Shown here: positions 50,468 to 60,900 of the stretch, one piece after another
How positions within the stretch are numbered: position 1 is the first letter of the stretch
Layout: every line of letters starts with the position of its first letter
Assembly (NCBI GenBank): GCA_963784995.1
Contig: CAWATZ010000024.1
Coordinates: forward strand, 186,001 to 250,000
DNA: 64,000 nucleotides
Origin: CAWATZ01 sp963784995
Lineage (GTDB): Bacteria; Planctomycetota; Planctomycetia; Gemmatales; Gemmataceae
Reading direction: 5' to 3'
The notes under the pieces: generated by a model
Databases searched by the model: none
Seen by the model: only the letters and a program-made list of their open reading frames with translations
Told to the model about the DNA's origin: nothing
Position numbers and translations under genes: made by a program

Positions 50468-51139
50468 ATGCCGCGGGTGCTGGTGGTCGAGGACGAGCCG
50501 CGCGTCCTGCGCGGCCTGGAAGAGGGTTTGCGGGGAGCGGGTTTCGAGGTCGAAGGTGCCAGCAACGGCGACGACGGGGCCCGGCTGGCCTGTTCGCGCC
50601 CGTTCGACTGTGTGGTCCTCGACTGGATGCTCCCGGGCCGGGACGGTCTGCAAATCCTTGCGGACCTGCGGCGGGGGGGCAACACGACTCCCGTCCTGCT
50701 GCTGACGGCCCGGGATGCGATCGACGATCGGGTCCTCGGCCTGGACAGCGGGGCGGACGATTACCTGGTCAAGCCGTTCGCGTTCGCCGAGCTGCTGGCC
50801 CGCATCCGTGTCCTGCTGCGGCGTGGGCGGGTCGAGCCGGAAACGGTCTTGCGGGCCGGCGACCTGGAGCTGGACCTGCTCAAACGCCGGGCGCTGCGCC
50901 AGGGCGAGGCCATCGACCTGACCCATCGCGAGTTCGAGGTGCTGGCGTACCTGGTCCGGCACAAGAATCAGCCGGTCACCCGCGAGATGCTTGGCCTGGA
51001 CGTGTGGCAGGAGCCCGGCTACGCGGCCACGAACGTCATCGAGGTCTACGTCAACATCCTCCGCAAGAAGATCGAGGTCCCCGGGCGCTCGCCGCGGATC
51101 GTCACTCTGCGGGGGGTCGGCTACTGCCTTCAGGAATGA
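50468..51139 (+). CDS. OmpR-family response regulator
   Basis: Residues 1-118 are a receiver with acidic pair E8/D9, phospho-acceptor D52 (VVLDWMLPG) and K101 (LVKPF). Residues ~125-223 are an OmpR-type winged helix (LTHREFEVLAYLVRHKNQPVT, NVIEVYVNILRKKIE, VTLRGVGYCLQE). The 223-residue length is standard. The sensor kinase gene starts 3 bases after the stop. The system resembles CusRS/QseBC types, but the signal cannot be read from the sequence. Confidence 0.94.
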   Translation: MPRVLVVEDEPRVLRGLEEGLRGAGFEVEGASNGDDGARLACSRPFDCVVLDWMLPGRDGLQILADLRRGGNTTPVLLLTARDAIDDRVLGLDSGADDYLVKPFAFAELLARIRVLLRRGRVEPETVLRAGDLELDLLKRRALRQGEAIDLTHREFEVLAYLVRHKNQPVTREMLGLDVWQEPGYAATNVIEVYVNILRKKIEVPGRSPRIVTLRGVGYCLQE

Positions 51140-51142
51140 CGC

Positions 51143-52514
51143 ATGCGTCCGACAGTCCGCTGGCGGCTGACCTTCTGGAACACCCTGGCCCTGGCCGTGG
51201 TGCTGACCTGCTTTGCCGTCCTGGTTTACGCCATGCTCCGCCGGGCCCTGTCGGCCCAGACCGATCGGCTGCTCCAGTCCGGCTTTGGCCATCTGCGCGG
51301 CGATCCCCGGATCGGGACGGACACGGCCGAACGCCTGGAGCACTGGGTCGAGGAGTTCAAGGATCACCTGAATCTGTATTGCGTGGTCTACCGCTCGGAC
51401 GGCCCTCTGCTGACACGAACGCCCGGGCTGGCGTCCGCCAGCCTGCCGCCGCTCCCCCCCGGAAAGGAAGACCTCTGGACCCAGGACGAGCAGCTCCCCG
51501 ACATTGGCCGGCAGCGGGTCCGAGGGGAGCGGCTGAAACTCGGCGATCAGGACCTGGTCGTGCTTCTGCTGGCCCCGCTTGAGGAAATGGATCGCGAGCT
51601 GGAGCAGGTCCGCACCGTGCTGCTGACGGCGGGGCCGATGGCGCTCTTGCTGTCGGCCGGCTTCGGCTACTGGCTGGCCCGCAAGGCCCTGGCGCCGATG
51701 GACCAGCTGCGCCGGGACACGGAGGCGATCACCGCCGAACGCCTGGAGCGCCGGCTCCCGGTCCGCAACCCCGACGACGAGCTGGGCCGACTGACGCGGA
51801 CCATCAACGAGATGCTGGCCCGGCTGGCCCGCTCGTTCGAGGAGGTGCGGCGGTTCACGGCGGACGCCTCCCATGAGTTGCGAACGCCTCTGACCGTCCT
51901 GCGCCACCGAGGTCGAGGTTGCCCTGGGCAAGCAGCTCTCCCCGGGCGAGCACCAGCAGCTTCTCGGCACCATCCTGGAAGAGCTGGGACGGATGAGCCG
52001 CTTGACTGACCAGCTGCTGACGCTGAGTCGCCGCGATGCGGGAGTGGATTCGTTCACGCCGGGACCGGTCGATCTGCACAACCTGGTGTCCGGCGTCGTG
52101 GAGGCGCTGGGGCCTCTGGCGGAGGCGCGCGGGATACGGTTGCAGCTCGAGGCGTCAGGTCCGCTTTCGGTTTCAGGCGAAGAGGGCCGGCTGCGGCAGC
52201 TGCTCATCAATCTCCTGGACAACTCCCTGAAATTCACCCCCCAGGGAGGTCAGGTGACCGTTCAAATCCGCCGGGAGAGCGACCGCGTGGTCGTTGCCGT
52301 GGAGGACACCGGCATCGGCATTTCCCCGGACTGTCTGCCGCGCGTCTTCGACCGCTTTTACCGCGTGGACCGGGCCCGCGGCCGGGCCGAGGGCGGCACC
52401 GGACTGGGACTCAGCATTGTCCAGAGCATTGTCAGGGCGCACGGGGGCACGATTGAGATGAGCAGCACGGTGGGGCAGGGGACAATCTGCACGGTGGGCT
52501 TGCCGGCGGGTTAG
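51143..52514 (+). CDS. Membrane sensor histidine kinase, with an apparent 1-base frameshift
   Basis: The order is: transmembrane helix 1 (~13-33, FWNTLALAVVLTCFAVLVYAM), a periplasmic domain of ~120 residues, helix 2 (~155-176), HAMP (ALAPMDQLRRDTEAIT ...), HisKA (FTADASHELRTPLTVLR) and HATPase (N box INLLDNSLKF, G1 DTGIGISPD, G2 GGTGLGLSIV). The phase changes near 51904-51909: dropping one C from GCGCCACCGAG joins LTVLR to TEVEVALGKQLSPG and gives 456 residues. The pair with the OmpR regulator is clear from the 3-base spacing. Confidence 0.9.
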
Positions 52515-52538
52515 CTGGGAGAGGGTCCTCCGGGCCAC

Positions 52539-53429
52539 TCACAGCGGCTTGAGGATGAACCGCTGCTCGCCCAGCTGGAACTGCCCGGTGCCGTCGATGG
52601 CAATGCGGTGAATGCGCAGCCAGAGGCCGTTGAGGGAGCCGGCATTTTCCAGGACCCAGCGGCCCTTGCTGTCCCGGCCGATGCGGGCATGGCGCGGATT
52701 GACCATGGGATCGTCGGTCAGGACGATGGAAGCCTGCTCCGGATCGCTGCCGATCCAGTGTTCCTCCTGGGCGATGAAGTAGCGCTGCCCGGTGCCATTG
52801 ACCTTCAGCTCGACGAAGGAGGGGATGACGTCGGTGGGCGAGACGCTCTGCCAGCCGCGGGTAGCGACCTGGGGCTGACCGGGGGCCTGGCCGCCGGGTG
52901 CTTGGCCGTCGCCGCCCTGCGGAGCAGCGTCGAAGCGATACCGCCGGCTGCCCAGCAGGAACTCCTGCTCGTGCTTCAGCAGGGCGGTGGAGACGCGGAC
53001 GTAGGTGCCATTGGTGCTGTCCAGGTCGGTGAGGAACCAGCGCCAGCGGCCCCTGTCGAAGACGCGGGTGATCTCGGCGTGCCGGCTGGACATCATGCCG
53101 TCGTGCGGCACCAGCACGGTGCCGTCGGTGCGACCGAGCAGCGTCCGGTCGCTGCGCAAGGGAATGACGTCGCCCTCGTCCCGGCCATCGAAGAGGACGG
53201 TGAGCAGGGCCATTGGCGGCCGATGGATGGGCCGGTACGGGACAGCGCCGGCCGCGGCCGGTGCATGGGACTCGCGCGGGGCGGCACCCGGCCGGGCTGC
53301 TGGCCCGGGTCGGTCCGGTTCCGGAGGAAGAGCGCCGGGCAGTAGTTGCCGGCGCAGCTCCTCGACGTTCTCAAGGCGAGTGCCCTGCGGGCCCTCGTTG
53401 TCGAAATCATCACGAATGGGGTGCGGCAT
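52539..53429 (-). CDS. Protein with two FHA domains
   Basis: FHA domains bind phosphothreonine peptides. Domain 1 (~residues 90-170) has LLGR, SSRHAEI and DSTNGTYVR, all the contact motifs. Domain 2 (~215-296) has WIGSD, NPRHARI and NAGSLNGLWLR, with N-G retained. A proline/alanine-rich linker of ~50 residues precedes domain 1. ATG 53429 (MPHPIRDDFDNEGP) is chosen because the longer frame to 53825 reads through an inverted repeat. The 296-residue protein is a likely reader for the many Ser/Thr kinases of these bacteria. It ends 24 bases from the convergent kinase gene. Confidence 0.9.
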   Translation of the reverse strand: MPHPIRDDFDNEGPQGTRLENVEELRRQLLPGALPPEPDRPGPAARPGAAPRESHAPAAAGAVPYRPIHRPPMALLTVLFDGRDEGDVIPLRSDRTLLGRTDGTVLVPHDGMMSSRHAEITRVFDRGRWRWFLTDLDSTNGTYVRVSTALLKHEQEFLLGSRRYRFDAAPQGGDGQAPGGQAPGQPQVATRGWQSVSPTDVIPSFVELKVNGTGQRYFIAQEEHWIGSDPEQASIVLTDDPMVNPRHARIGRDSKGRWVLENAGSLNGLWLRIHRIAIDGTGQFQLGEQRFILKPL

Positions 53430-53447
53430 GAGGGGTGCCCCTGGGTT

Positions 53448-53578
53448 CCCGTGGGTGCGCTGCGCGACCCACGGCTGGGATACGTAACCCCTTCGGGGTA
53501 GAAAACGGGGCTGCCGTTGTCTTTCTACCCCGAAGGGGTTGCATAACTCAGCCGTGGGTCGCGCAGCGCACCCACGGG
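53448..53578. repeat. Large inverted repeat upstream of the FHA gene (family K)
   Basis: The arms at 53448-53514 and 53522-53578 pair over about 55 positions with a few differences. Each arm has two modules: one around CCGTGGGTGCGCTGCGCGAC and one around CTACCCCGAAGGGGT. It fills most of the 203-base gap between the YihY-type gene and the FHA gene. Confidence 0.9.
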
Positions 53579-53632
53579 GTGGTGGTTGTCCCGGATTCGC
53601 CACCCCGATTATGCCACGTGGCACGTTCGGGC

Positions 53633-54592
53633 TCAAGACGCAACCGAACCCTGCTGTTCCACGGTTCGCTGTCCCGCCAGGACCGAATCCGGACATCTCT
53701 GGCGTGCCTCCTCGGTCGCGGGCAGGGCGTTTTCGGTCGGCTGCAGCGGCTTGCCCCGATGACGGGCGTAGACGTAGGTGAACTCGGCCCCCAGCAGCAC
53801 GATCTGCGAGGAGTAATAGACCCACATCAGGATCACCACCAGCGAGCCGGCTGCCCCGTAGGCGGACACCACGCCGCTCTGGCCCAGGTAGACGCCGATC
53901 AGATACTTGCCCAGGGTGAACAGCAGGGCCGTGACCGCGGCCCCGACCCAGACGTCGCGCCAGGCAATGTCCACGTCAGGAAGGATCCGGTAAATCATCG
54001 CGAACAGCAGGGTGATCAGCCCGAAGGAGATCAGCCCGTTGAGCAGCCGCCAGAGCCAGAGCGGGGACGCCTGCGCGGGCTCCAGCCACTGGGCCAGGGC
54101 CGCCAGCAGCGCGCTGACGATCAGCGACACCAGCAGCAGAAAGCCGATGCACAGCACCAGGGCGAAGGACAGGAAGCGATCGCGGAGCATCCCGAACAAT
54201 CCCCGGCCCGGCCTGGGTTTGACGCCCCAGACGAAGTTCAAGGCTTCCTGGAGCTGGGCGAAGACACTGGTGGCTCCGATCAGCATGACCACCAGGGCGA
54301 TGACCGTGGCCAGGATGCCCGTCCCGTGACCGTTGTGGACCATCGCGATTGTTTGCTGGAAGGCCTGGGCCATCTGCTTGCCGGCCAGTTCCCTCAGCTC
54401 CATGCTCACCTGCCGGCGGGCCGCCTCCGCGCCGAAGACGATGCTCCCAATGCCCACGGCGATCAGGACGATCGGTGCCAGGGAAAAGACCGTGTAATAG
54501 GCGAGGGCGGCTCCCAGCTGAAAGGTGTTGTGCTCAAACCAGCGCTGACAGGCATCCCTGGTCAGCGTCCAGAGCTTCTTGAGCCAGGTCAT
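53633..54592 (-). CDS. YihY/virulence factor BrkB-type membrane protein
   Basis: Six hydrophobic segments and the family signatures are visible: NTFQLGAALAYYTVFSLAPIVLIAV near the N-terminus, GATSVFAQLQEALNFVWGVKPRPGRG in the middle, and SGVVSAYGAAGSLVVILMWVYYSSQIVLLGAEFTYVYA near the C-terminus. The ATG at 54592 with GGAGAAG upstream gives 319 residues, normal for the family. The role of these proteins is not settled; they are inner-membrane proteins once annotated as tRNA-processing or serum-resistance factors. Confidence 0.92.
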   Translation of the reverse strand: MTWLKKLWTLTRDACQRWFEHNTFQLGAALAYYTVFSLAPIVLIAVGIGSIVFGAEAARRQVSMELRELAGKQMAQAFQQTIAMVHNGHGTGILATVIALVVMLIGATSVFAQLQEALNFVWGVKPRPGRGLFGMLRDRFLSFALVLCIGFLLLVSLIVSALLAALAQWLEPAQASPLWLWRLLNGLISFGLITLLFAMIYRILPDVDIAWRDVWVGAAVTALLFTLGKYLIGVYLGQSGVVSAYGAAGSLVVILMWVYYSSQIVLLGAEFTYVYARHRGKPLQPTENALPATEEARQRCPDSVLAGQRTVEQQGSVAS

Positions 54593-54970
54593 GTCGCTTC
54601 TCCGCAATCGCCGCGAAGGTTCCGGGAACCCGTTTATTGCGATCCAGAAAGAAAGTCCCCCGCGCCCCCAACCCAGGGCGATGCCCTGGGCTATCCTGTT
54701 GCGCCCCTTCGGGGCGGAAAACCAGGTCTTTCGCCCCGAAGGGGCGCAACAGGATAGCCCAGGGCATCGCCCTGGGGATCTGAGGCCGCGGACATTCTCT
54801 TCCTGAGCCGCAAGAGCCGCGTCGCGGCTAAACGCTTGGTCTGTCCCGAAGCCGGCCGAACGCTCGTGGACAGCTGCGGCAGGGGCTGTTATCGTTAACC
54901 AAGCAACTCGCGCGCCGCTGAATCGTCTTAAATAGAGCAGGGCACCCGTCCTCTCGCGAAGGAGACAACC
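54593..54970. other. Divergent 378-base gap with repeats
   Basis: It holds the large inverted repeat at 54672-54776 and, near 54817-54831, a short GCGTCGCGGCTAA piece of family B. Promoters for the YihY-type gene and the alpha-2-macroglobulin must lie here, but none was assigned. The final 20 bases contain the GAAGGAG site of the next gene. Confidence 0.6.
54672..54776. repeat. 48-base inverted repeat with CCCAGGGCGATGCCCTGGG core (family L)
   Basis: The arms at 54672-54720 and 54729-54776 pair with one extra G in the left arm. The arms contain the modules CCCAGGGCGATGCCCTGGG, CTATCCTGTTGCGCC and CCTTCGGGG. It is wholly intergenic. Confidence 0.93.
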
Positions 54971-57900
54971 ATGCAGGCCAGCCGAAAAGCATTTCTTGTC
55001 AGCGTTGCCCAGGTCCTTCTCCTGGGTGCGTTCTGTCTGGTCGCGATCGAGGCGCCGCCGACCACGGAGCGAGCCCTCTTGCTCAAGGCGTTCCAGGACG
55101 GCAACTTCAAGGACGCTTACGAAGGGCTGCGCCGGCTGGCCCTCAGTCCCGACGATGACCAGAAGAAGGTCGGCGCCGACCTGGCTTGCAGTATCCAGTG
55201 CCTGACTCTGCTGGGCCGGGTCGATGAGATCGATGCGTTCCGCGAGAGCGTGATCGAGGTCCACAAGAACAACTGCCGGCTGCTGCAAACGGCCGCCCAG
55301 ACCTATGCCTCCGGCGATCATCACGGGTATGTGATCGCCGGCAAGTTCGACCGCGGCGACAAGCGGGGCGGCGGCCGGCGGGTCGATAGCCGGCAGCGCG
55401 ACCGGGTGCGGGCCTTGCAACTGCTGGAACAGGCCCAGAAGCTGCAAGAGAACGAGACCGACAAGAAAGCCCTGGCCCAGTTCCATTTCACCTTCGCGGC
55501 CGTGCTGTTCAACGTTGGCGAAGCCGCCTGGCGTTTGCAATACCGCACCGACACGAGCCAGCTGCCCGACTGGGACGAGGGCTATTTCAGCGACGGGGAC
55601 GGACGCGGCGCTGCCGTTGACGCGGCGGGGAATCCCGTCTTCCACCGGCTGCCGAAAAGCGATGCGGACGCGGTCAGCGACGGCGAACGCTGGCGCTGGC
55701 ATCTCGCCCAGGTCGCCGAGCACGACCCGGACCGGCTCCCGGAGACGGAAATGATCCTCGCCGGCTTCCTGCGGAAGCAGTTCGACGTGCAGACGATGAA
55801 TCCCGAAAGCATCCGCTGGGATGGGCGCGGCCGCTTTGTCGCACAGGGCGAGGAGCGCAAGGCCGGCGTCTTCGCCGTCCATACGCTGAAGGACGACCAG
55901 ACCATCGCCCGGCTAGCTACCGGGATCAAGCGCTTCGATTTGCCCGAGGAGTTCAACTGGATCGCGATTTACAAGCGAGTGGCCGAGCGGGGCCAGGGGC
56001 CGCACGCCGTCCAGGCCCGCGATGCTCTCGCCAACGTCTGGGAGGTTCGCCGGCAGTACGAGAAGGCCGCGCTGGCCTGGAAGGAAGCGATCGCCCGCTA
56101 CGGTCCGGGCGAGAACGACTTCCGGCGAAAGCGGCTGGCCCAGATCGTCGGCAACTGGGGCCGTTTTGAGACGGCCAACGTCCAGCCCGCCGGGGTCAAG
56201 TCCACCGTCGAGTACCGCTTCCGCAATGGCACCAGGGTGTCTTTCGAGGCCCACGCCATCCAGGTCGAGAAACTGCTGGACGACGTCAAGGCTTACCTGA
56301 AGTCCGACCCCGGCCGGCTGCATCGGAGAGAAAACGACATTAACGTCAGCAACGTCGGCTATCGACTGGTGGAAGAACAGCAGACGCAGTACCTGGGCAA
56401 GAAGGTCGCGACGTGGGAACAGGAGCTGAAGCCCGCGCCCAGCCACGTCGATGAGCTTGTCACCGTCGAGACGCCCCTGGACAGGCCGGGTGCCTATCTG
56501 CTGACCGCCACGATGGCCGACGGCAACGTCAGCCGGATCATCGTCTGGATCAGTGACACAGCTATCGTCAAGAAGCAGATGCAAGGCCAGACACTCTGGT
56601 ATTTCGCCGATGCGGTCACCGGCAAGCCCATCGACCGGGCCGCCGTCGAGTTCTTCGGCTACCGAAATGAGTGGCGTGTCCTGACCCGCACCGTCAACGC
56701 CGAGTCCGACGGCGAGGGGCAGGTGATCCGCGGCAACGACCAGTTGCCGCATGAATTCCAGTGGTTGACCACCGTGCGCAAGGCCGGCGCCGGCCATGAG
56801 GGCGGTGATCGCTTTGCTTATCACGGTTTCAGCAACGTCTGGTACAGCAAGGACCACGATGCGGAGTACAACGCCACCAAGGTCTTCGCCATCACCGATC
56901 GGCCGGTCTATCGGCCCGAGCAGAAGGTCCAGTTCAAACTCTGGGTCCGCCATGCGAAGTACGATCAGCCCGATACCTCCGACTTTGCCGGTCGGAGTTT
57001 TACCGTCCAGATCCACAATCCCAACGGCGACAAGGTTTACGAGCAGAAACTGACCGCCGACAGCTGGGGCGGGACCTCCGGGGAATTCGTGCTGCCGCGC
57101 AATGCCATGCTGGGCAGTTACAATCTGCAAGTGGTCAACCTCGGCGGCGGCAGTTTCCGGGTCGAGGAGTACAAGAAGCCGGAGTTCGAGGTCAAGGTCG
57201 AGGCGCCCAAGGAGCCGGTGATGCTCGGCGACAGGATTGACGCCACCATCGAGGCCCGCTACTACTTCGGGGCCCCGGTCGCGAAGGGGAAGGTCAAGTA
57301 CAAGGTGCTGCGCAGCGCCCACGACAGCCGCTGGTATCCGGCCGGGGCCTGGGACTGGTTCTACGGACCGGGCTACTGGTGGTTCGCCGCCGATTCCACC
57401 TGGCACCCGGGCTTCTCGGTGTGGGGCTGTCGGGGGCCGCGCTGGTGGAGCCAGGGCGGCGAGCAGCCCGAAGTGGTGCTGGAAAACGAGGTCGAGATCG
57501 GCCCGGACGGCAAGGTGTCCGTGGAGATCGACACGCTTCCCGCGAAGGAATTGCACGGCGATCGGGACCACCAATACAGCATCACCGCCGAGGTGGTCGA
57601 TGAGTCGCGGCGCACCATCACCGGCAGCGGCAACGTGCTGGTGGTGCGCAAGCCGTTCCAGGTCTTCGCCTGGGTGGATCGCGGTCACTACCGCTTCGGC
57701 GACACCATCAAAGCGTCCTTCAACGCCCACACGCTGGACAGCAAGCCGGTCCAGGGCAAGGGCGAACTGACCCTTTACCGGATTCACTGCAACGACAAGG
57801 ACGAGCCGGTCGAGAAGGCCGTGCAGACCTGGAAACTCGACACCAACGTCGAGGGTCAGGCCCAGCAGCAGCTGGACGCCTCGGCCGCGGGCCAGTATCG

Positions 57901-60900
57901 GCTGTCGCTGAAGCTGACCGACAGCAAGGGCCACACCATCGAAGGCGGGTACGTCTTCGTGGTGCGCGGCAAGGGCGACGACGGCAAGGAGTATCGCTTC
58001 AACGACCTGGAGCTGGTCACCGACAAGCGCGAATACGCTCCCGGTGAGAAGGTCAAACTGCTGCTCAACGCCGACCGCCCGGACAGCACCGTGCTGCTGT
58101 TCCTCCGCCCGGCCAACGGCGTCTATCTCAAGCCGAGGCTGCTGCACGTGAAGGGCAAGAGCATCGAGGAGGAAATCGCGGTCGTCCAGCGCGACATGCC
58201 CAACTTCTTCATCGAGGCGCTGACGGTGTCTAACGGCAAGGTCCACGTGGAGACACGCGAGGTGATCGTGCCTCCGGAAAAGCGCGTGCTGAACGTGGAG
58301 GTGCTGCCGTCCCAGCAAGAGTACAAGCCCGGACAGAAGGCCACACTCAAGGTGAAGGTCACTGACCTGAACGGCAAGCCGTTTGAGGGCACGACGGCTG
58401 TCACGATGTACGACCGCTCGCTGGAGTACGTCTCGGGCGGCTCCAACGTGCCGGAGATCAAGGAGTTCTTCTGGAAATGGCGCCGGCAGCATTCCGCCAG
58501 TGCCGAGCACAACCTGGGGATGCAGTTCAACAACCTGATACGCTCACAGGAGACCGGCATGGCCGAACTGGGCGTCTACCAGGAACCCGGAGTGCTGCTC
58601 CTCGTGGATGCCTCCGAGAGCTTGACCACGGATGATAGCGACTTTTTTATGAAGACAAAGGATTTGCAGCACTACAGCACCATCATGCCTGTTCGGCAGC
58701 TAGCGCTCTCCACGAGGGCCGTTGGGGCATTCTCCGGGGTGGATCGCCTGCCAACGCGAGGGGCCGAGTGGGCCGACCCAGAATTGCTGTTGCCGCCGCC
58801 TGGCGTTCCGCCCCAGCCAAAGGTCGAGCCGACCGTCCGCAAGAACTTCGCGGACACCGCTTACTGGTCGGCATCGCTCAACACGGACAAGGACGGCCAG
58901 GCCTCGGTCTCGTTCACCATGCCGGAGAACCTCACCGGCTGGAAGGTGAAAGTCTGGGCGATGGGCCACGGCACCAAGGTCGGCGAAGGCTCCGCCGAGG
59001 TCACCACCAAGAAAGACCTGCTGGTCCGGCTCCAGGCCCCGCGCTTCTTCATCGAGAAGGACGAGGTGGTCCTCTCCGCCAACGTCCACAACTATCTCAA
59101 GAAGGACAAGGCCGTCAAAGTGTCGCTGGAGCTGGAGGGCAAGACGCTGGAGATGCTCGGCTCGCCCAGCACGGAGGCCAACGTCCCCGCCGGCGGCGAG
59201 AAGCGTGTGGACTTCCGAGTGAAGGTCAAATCCGAAGGCGTCGCTCTCGTCCGCATGAAGGCGGTCAGCGACGAGGAGTCCGACGCCATGCAGATGCGTT
59301 TCCCTTGCTACGTCCACGGCATGCTCAAGACGGAATCCTTCGCCGGCGTCGTTCGTCCTGACAGGGAACTGGCCCAGGTCGTCTTCACCGTGCCGGCCGA
59401 GCGGCGCGTCAACGACACCCGGCTGGAAGTGCGTTACTCGCCGACTCTGGCCGGGGCGATGGTGGATGCTCTGCCCTACCTGGTGGATTACCCCTACGGC
59501 TGCACCGAGCAGACGCTCAACCGCTTCTTGCCGACGGTCATCACCCAGCGCATCTTGCAGCGGATGAACTTGGATCTCAAGGACATTCAGAAGAAACGCA
59601 CCAACCTCAACGCTCAGGAGATTGGCGATGCCCAGGAGCGAGCGAAGGGCTGGCAGCGCTACCAGCGCAACCCGGTTTTCGACGAGGCCGAGGTCAAGGC
59701 GATGGTCGCCGACGGCATCCGCAAGCTGGCGAGCATGCAGCTGTCCGACGGCGGCTGGGGCTGGTTCAGCGGCACGGGTGAGGAGAGCTTCCCGCACACC
59801 ACCGCCGTGGTCGTGCATGGTTTGCAGATCGCCCGGCAAAACGACGTGACCCTGCCCAACGGCATGCTCGAACGCGGCATCGCCTGGCTCCTGGGTTACC
59901 AGAACCGCGAGGTGCAGAAGATCAAGAACTTCCCCACGGAAACCCTCCCATCCAAGAAGTTCGCCGACAACCTGGATGCGCTGGTGTTCATGATCCTGGC
60001 CGATCAGGAGCATCTGGACAACGACATGAAGGACATGCGTGACTTCCTCTACCGGGACCGGAATCACCTGGCCGTCTACGCCAAGGCGACGTTCGGCCTG
60101 GCCCTGCACAGGCAGAAGGAGTTTGACAAGCTCGGCATGATCCTCAAGAACGTCGAGCAGTATGTCGTTCGGGATGACGAGAACCAGACCGCGTATCTCA
60201 AGCTGCCGGCCGACAATTCTTGGTGGTACTGGTACGGCAGCGAGACCGAGGCCAACGCCTACTATCTCAAGCTGCTGGCCGCGGCCACCCCGAAGGACCC
60301 CAAGGCGTCCCGCCTGGTCAAGTATCTGCTGAACAACCGCAAGCACAGTACCTGGTGGAACAGCACGCGCGACACGGCCATCGCCATCGAAGCCCTGGCC
60401 GACTACTTCAAGGCCAGCGGTGAGGACAACCCTGACCTGACGGTGGAAATCTGGCTCGACGGCAAGAAGCACAAGGAGGTCAAGATCGACCGCGCCAACC
60501 TGTTCACTTTCGACGGCACCTTGCTGCTCACCGGCGCCGCGGTGGACAGCGGCAAGCACACTCTGGAGGTCCGCAGAAAGGGGACAGGGCCGGTGTACTT
60601 CAACGTCTACCTGACCAACTTCACGCTGGAGGACTTCATCACCAGGGCAGGGCTGGAGGTGAAGGTCAACCGCAAGTATTACAAGCTGACTCCGTTGGAC
60701 AAAAAGATCAAGGCGTCCGGCTCCCGCGGTCAGGTTCTGGATCAGAAGGTGGAGAAGTACGAACGCTCGGAACTAGCCAACATGGCCCAGCTGAAGAGTG
60801 GCGACCTGGTCGAGGTCGAGCTGGAGATCGATAGCAAGAACGACTATGAGTATCTGCTGTTCGAGGACTGCAAGGCCGCCGGTTTCGAGCCGCTGCTGGT

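Noticed and set aside
53430..53825. N-terminal extension of the FHA frame
   Set aside because: It translates the inverted repeat at 53448-53578 and the end of the YihY-type gene; the start at 53429 fits better.
55913..58510. 865-codon minus-strand frame inside the alpha-2-macroglobulin
   Set aside because: Mirror-frame artefact of GC-rich coding DNA without any recognisable domain.
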